Notes under the pieces: model-generated
What the model was told of the DNA's origin: nothing
The model's database searches: none
Seen by the model: the letters and a program-made list of their open reading frames with translations, nothing else
In this document: piece by piece, positions 61,246 through 64,000 of the stretch
Layout: every line of letters starts with the position of its first letter
Position numbering within the stretch: the first letter of the stretch is position 1
Translations under genes and position numbers: made by a program
Origin: SPDF01 sp963812085
Lineage (GTDB): Bacteria > Gemmatimonadota > Gemmatimonadetes > Gemmatimonadales > GWC2-71-9
DNA: 64,000 nucleotides
Assembly (NCBI GenBank): GCA_963812085.1
Contig: CAWETL010000006.1
Span: 62,001-126,000 of the forward strand
Reading direction: 5' to 3'

Positions 61246-61266
61246 GGGCGGCCGTGCGAGCCGCCC
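61246..61266. terminator. Hairpin between convergent outer-membrane-protein and DinB genes
   Basis: GGGCGGC and GCCGCCC pair perfectly around a 7-base loop, 13 bases after the + strand stop and 24 before the minus-strand stop. No T-run follows. A bidirectional terminator is likely from position. Confidence 0.45.
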
Positions 61267-61289
61267 TTGGCCGGGATTTGGTGAAGGCC

Positions 61290-61811
61290 TCAGCTGCCCT
61301 GCTGGCTGGACGGCGGGATGATGCCGTTGAGGCGCATGTAGACCACGAGATTGCCGTAGTGCTCGCCGTCGTGCGTGGCGTTGAAGATCAGCGCCCCCAG
61401 GCGGGTCAGCGTCATCGAGCCGAACAACTTCGTCTGCAGCATGGCGTCGGCGTCGGACATCTTGTACGCCCGGTCGCAATAGGCCGCCGAGGCCTTGATC
61501 GCGGCCACGAGCGAGGCCTTGTCGGTCACCTTCTCGTAGTCCTGCGTCTGCGGCGACTTCTCGCCCATGGCGGCGGCGCAGAACATGAACTGGGCGTTCG
61601 CCACGTGACCGATGAGCTGGCCCAGGCTCCGGACCGCCGGATTCGGCTTGAAGGCGTACAGGCTCTCGGGCACCTGCTCGGCGGTCTTGACCAGCCAGCC
61701 GCTGAGTTCGGCGTACCGGGGCGTCACCGAGCCGACGATTGGGCCACCCTGTTGTGCGACGGCGGGAGACGCGGCGGCGAGGAGCAGGACGGGCATCAGG
61801 AAACGCTTCAT
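61290..61811 (-). CDS. DinB-superfamily protein with signal peptide
   Basis: 173 residues. A leader (LMPVLLLAAASPAVAQ) is followed by the four-helix DinB fold. PNPAVRSLGQLIGHVANAQF and LIFNATHDGEHYGNLVVYMR contain the His residues (GH, THDGEH) that form the metal site. Secreted DinB-like proteins recur in Gemmatimonadota; their activity is unknown. The ATG at 61811 follows a GGAGG; the upstream frame to 61940 is non-coding. Confidence 0.93.
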   Translation of the reverse strand: MKRFLMPVLLLAAASPAVAQQGGPIVGSVTPRYAELSGWLVKTAEQVPESLYAFKPNPAVRSLGQLIGHVANAQFMFCAAAMGEKSPQTQDYEKVTDKASLVAAIKASAAYCDRAYKMSDADAMLQTKLFGSMTLTRLGALIFNATHDGEHYGNLVVYMRLNGIIPPSSQQGS

Positions 61812-61844
61812 CAGGGGCCTCCGGCGGGGTATCATCGGGAGCGG

Positions 61845-61930
61845 GCCGGACCGGGTCGGTCCGGCGCGACGGGCAACGTACTGACTTAGTGGACGGTATC
61901 GTCCTGCGCAAGACGGCCGGCGCGCCGGCC
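61845..61930. other. Divergent gap with two inverted repeats
   Basis: The 164-base gap between DinB and CHAD holds GCCGGACC-GGGTC-GGTCCGGC (61845-61865) and a perfect 16-base palindrome GGCCGGCGCGCCGGCC (61915-61930). The first lies in the DinB leader; the second is 46 bases before the CHAD start. In DNA this GC-rich, palindromes can arise by chance, so regulatory meaning is uncertain. Confidence 0.3.
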
Positions 61931-61975
61931 AGCGCAGCATTTCAATTCCAGACCCCTACGGGCCGAAGCCACCGA

Positions 61976-63103
61976 ATGGCGTCAACTCCGCCTCGCCTGA
62001 AGCATCTCACGCCCGACCTGCTGGCCCGGCCCGCCCGGTATGCCGCGCGCGTCGTGGCGCGGGAACGCCTCCGCCGGGTGCGCCTGGCGGCGCCGCCCCA
62101 GGACGAGCCGCTCGGCGAGGACGCCCTTCACGACTTCCGTGTCGCGCTCCGGCGGCTCCGGACCTGGCTCCGCGCGTTCGGCCTCGAACTGGACGACACC
62201 GTCGGCCGGGGTACGCTCCGCCGACTCCGCCGGCTTTCCCGGCGCACCGGGCAGGCACGGGATCTCGAGGTCCAGCTCCTCTGGCTCACGCATCCGACCG
62301 TCCGGCTCGGCCCCCTCGCCTCCTCGGCCGCCGGGACACTGGCGGACCGGCTGCAGCTGGAGCAGGCCGCGGCGCTCGCCCGGGCACTCGAACTGATCAC
62401 CGGTGAGCTCCCCGGCGCCGGACGCAAGCTCGACAAGCAGCTCAGGCGTTATGAGGTACGGGTACAACTCGAGACCGAGCGCCACGACCCCACGATGGCG
62501 GTCAGCCTCGGCCGCCTGCTCCGGAAGGGTGCCGCAGAGGTGCGTGCGGCCCTCGGCAAGGTGACCGCTCCCGACCGGGCGCTGGAAGCGCACCAGGCGA
62601 GGCTCGCGGTCAAGCACCTCCGGTATCTGCTCGAATCGCTGGGAGAGGTGTACCGGGGCGGCGCCCGCGCGGCCGGGAGGCTCGCCAGCCTGCAGGACGC
62701 CCTCGGGGTGCTGCACGACCGGCACGTGCTGCTCGATCGCGTGGCCCGGGAAATCCTGCTGCACGGCTCCGCGCGGAGGAAGCCGCACGGCGCAACGAGC
62801 GAGTCGGCGACCCGCCCGCCCACCCGGCGGGCCTACGCCGCGCTGCACGCTGCGCTCGACCGCGCCGCGACATCCGAGTTCCGCAGGGTGCTCCGGCTGG
62901 CCAGGAGCGGGGCGTCCACCGCGGCGCTCGCCACGGTGGATCGCCTGGCCGCCCTTCTCGGCGGCGACAACAAGCCACCCGAGCCTCTGGCAGCGCCGGA
63001 CGACGTCGCCCCCGCGCCGGCCACCGACAGCCTGGACACCGGCTGGTCGCCGGAGTTCGAGGAAATCCCGATGGCCACCTCTGTGCCCGGAGCGGAGAAC
63101 TGA
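61976..63103 (+). CDS. CHAD-domain protein
   Basis: 375 residues. The Arg-rich helical CHAD pattern is clear: LHDFRVALRRLRTWLRAF, LRRLRRLSRRTGQARDLEVQ, ARLAVKHLRYLLESLGEVY and LQDALGVLHDRHVLLDRVA. CHAD domains bind polyphosphate through their basic His/Arg/Lys faces. The C-terminal 60 residues are a Pro/Ala/Asp-rich tail. The ATG at 61976 is the best start; its stop overlaps the next ATG (TGATG). PPK2 nearby suggests linked polyphosphate biology. Confidence 0.92.
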   Translation: MASTPPRLKHLTPDLLARPARYAARVVARERLRRVRLAAPPQDEPLGEDALHDFRVALRRLRTWLRAFGLELDDTVGRGTLRRLRRLSRRTGQARDLEVQLLWLTHPTVRLGPLASSAAGTLADRLQLEQAAALARALELITGELPGAGRKLDKQLRRYEVRVQLETERHDPTMAVSLGRLLRKGAAEVRAALGKVTAPDRALEAHQARLAVKHLRYLLESLGEVYRGGARAAGRLASLQDALGVLHDRHVLLDRVAREILLHGSARRKPHGATSESATRPPTRRAYAALHAALDRAATSEFRRVLRLARSGASTAALATVDRLAALLGGDNKPPEPLAAPDDVAPAPATDSLDTGWSPEFEEIPMATSVPGAEN

Positions 63104-64000
63104 TGGGCCCGAATTCCCTCATTCGCGCGGCCTCGATCGCGGCGATGGCCACCGTGATTGCGTCGGCGCCGGCATGGAGCCAGGACCGGCCACGTCCCCG
63201 GGCGGTCGGCGTCGCCCCCGGGGTCCTCCCCCCCGGGCCGTTCAACGCGATCACCGACGTGCCCGGCGTCCTGGTGGGACAGACCACGCTCCGCATCGGG
63301 GATTCCGTTCGCACCGGGGTGACGGCAATCCTCCCCCACGGTGGCAACCTGTACCAGGATCGCGTGCCGGCGGCGGTGCACGTCATCAACGGCTTCGGCA
63401 AGCTGCTCGGCACCACGCAGCTCACCGAACTGGGCGAACTCGAGACTCCCATCCTTCTCACCTGCACCCTCTGCGTCTGGAGGGCGGCGGACGCCATGGT
63501 CGCCTACCTGCTGGACCAGCCGGGGATGGGCGGGGTCCGCTCGATCAATCCCGTCGTAGGGGAAACCAACGACGGCTACCTCAACGCCATCCGGTCGCGC
63601 CCGATCACGCCGCAGGACGTGGTGGCCGCACTGACCAGCGCCCGGAGCGGACCGGTGGTCGAGGGAAGCGTCGGGGCGGGAACAGGCACCATCACGCTGG
63701 GATGGAAGGGCGGGATCGGCACCTCGTCCCGCCACGTCGCGATGGGGGACAGCGCCTGGACGGTGGGCGTCCTCGTGCAGACCAACTTCGGCGGGAGCCG
63801 CGACCTCATCCTGATGGGGGTACCGGTCGGCCGGCTCCTCGGCCGGGACGGCGTGACCGGCCCCGCGCGTTCGCAGGGCGTGAAGGGATCGGTCATGATC
63901 GTGGTCGCCACCGACGCGCCGCTCTCGGACCGGAATCTCGAGCGGCTTGCCTCGCGGGCCGCGCTCGGGCTGGGGCGGACCGGTGCGATCGCGGGCAACG
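63103..64000 (+). CDS. P1 (DmpA/S58)-family aminopeptidase, 3'-truncated by the window
   Basis: 299 residues are visible; the frame is open to the last base. A signal peptide (SIAAMATVIASAPAWSQ) is followed by GPFNAITDVPGVLVGQTTL, the family start, then TGVTAILPHGGN, AVHVINGFGKLLGTTQLTEL, TVGVLVQTNFG and VKGSVMIVVATDAPLSDRN, where the Gly-Ser bond is the autocleavage site and the Ser the N-terminal nucleophile. The usual TNTLSV block reads TCTLCVW, an unusual change. It cleaves N-terminal residues or beta-peptides. The ATG overlaps the CHAD stop. Confidence 0.9.
   Translation, partial: MGPNSLIRAASIAAMATVIASAPAWSQDRPRPRAVGVAPGVLPPGPFNAITDVPGVLVGQTTLRIGDSVRTGVTAILPHGGNLYQDRVPAAVHVINGFGKLLGTTQLTELGELETPILLTCTLCVWRAADAMVAYLLDQPGMGGVRSINPVVGETNDGYLNAIRSRPITPQDVVAALTSARSGPVVEGSVGAGTGTITLGWKGGIGTSSRHVAMGDSAWTVGVLVQTNFGGSRDLILMGVPVGRLLGRDGVTGPARSQGVKGSVMIVVATDAPLSDRNLERLASRAALGLGRTGAIAGN

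Noticed and set aside
61915..61930. 16-base perfect palindrome as a recombination or attachment site
   Set aside because: Composed only of G and C in a GC-rich genome, with no recombinase nearby and no second copy noticed.
1..64000. CRISPR arrays, insertion sequences, integrases, phage genes, tRNA or rRNA
   Set aside because: No spaced direct repeats, transposase or integrase motifs, or RNA-gene sequences were recognised on reading; a tRNA scan was not possible.

Overview
The window is about 70% GC and densely coded. Most genes are on the + strand and many are joined by 4-base ATGA/GTGA stop-start overlaps. The gene set fits a Gemmatimonadota-like soil or sediment bacterium: secreted M28 and M13 peptidases, a membrane Ser/Thr kinase with a TPR-like tail, a DUF305/LVIVD pair, secreted DinB and DUF2141 proteins, and a FtsX-type exporter. 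This placement is inferred from gene content; no rRNA or tRNA is visible. No stretch over about 300 bases lacks a gene, and the longest gaps (250-260 bases at 26.1, 33.6 and 51.6 kb) are described below.

Region 1 (1-14571) is the most distinctive part. It is one apparent transcription unit of 2-oxoacid:ferredoxin oxidoreductase and Rnf genes in the order korA(partial)-korB-unknown-rnfB-giant PFOR-rnfC-D-G-E-A-small Cys-rich protein-apbE-Zn-ribbon protein. A 1685-residue pyruvate/2-oxoacid:ferredoxin oxidoreductase sits inside the rnf genes, between rnfB and rnfC. It carries a coiled-coil/Ala-Pro linker ending in an extra single-cluster ferredoxin domain. The layout predicts that oxidation of 2-oxoglutarate and pyruvate is coupled directly, perhaps through a tethered ferredoxin, to the ion-pumping Rnf complex. 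The tail genes look like flavin and Fe-S maturation factors.

Region 2 (14.5-26.1 kb): a secreted M28 peptidase, small membrane proteins, a cyclase-family protein with altered metal ligands, a frameshifted COG4705 protein, other frameshifted small genes, and an ion-homeostasis group (MgtA-type P-ATPase, PTS EIIA-like protein, VIT-family transporter, beta-carbonic anhydrase).

Region 3 (26.3-42.7 kb): an ABC/FtsX/HlyD exporter operon, OsmC, a ClC antiporter with CBS domains, DUF305 plus a LVIVD-repeat lipoprotein, DUF4442, an M13 peptidase overlapping a Ser/Thr kinase, and an NmrA-like protein.

Region 4 (42.7-53.9 kb): ordinary chromosomal genes (acetyltransferase, thioesterase, O-methyltransferase, PAQR protein, DUF2127, HsmA-like protein, a GT2 glycosyltransferase, YaiI-like, SDR, PCu(A)C lipoprotein, ScyD-like lipoprotein, enolase-superfamily enzyme, AI-2E transporter), with a carbonic-anhydrase C-terminal remnant.

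Region 5 (53.9-64 kb): a frameshifted pirin behind a palindromic operator, PPK2, a VIT-like membrane protein, a membrane glycosyltransferase, a frameshifted methyltransferase and outer-membrane protein, DinB, a CHAD-domain protein and a partial P1-family peptidase.

At least twelve single-base frame breaks in nine otherwise conserved genes cluster at 17.5-22.1, 43.6-44.2 and 54.3-60.7 kb. At least one lies in a C homopolymer. Indel errors in a draft or metagenome assembly are the simplest explanation, so these genes may be intact in the organism.
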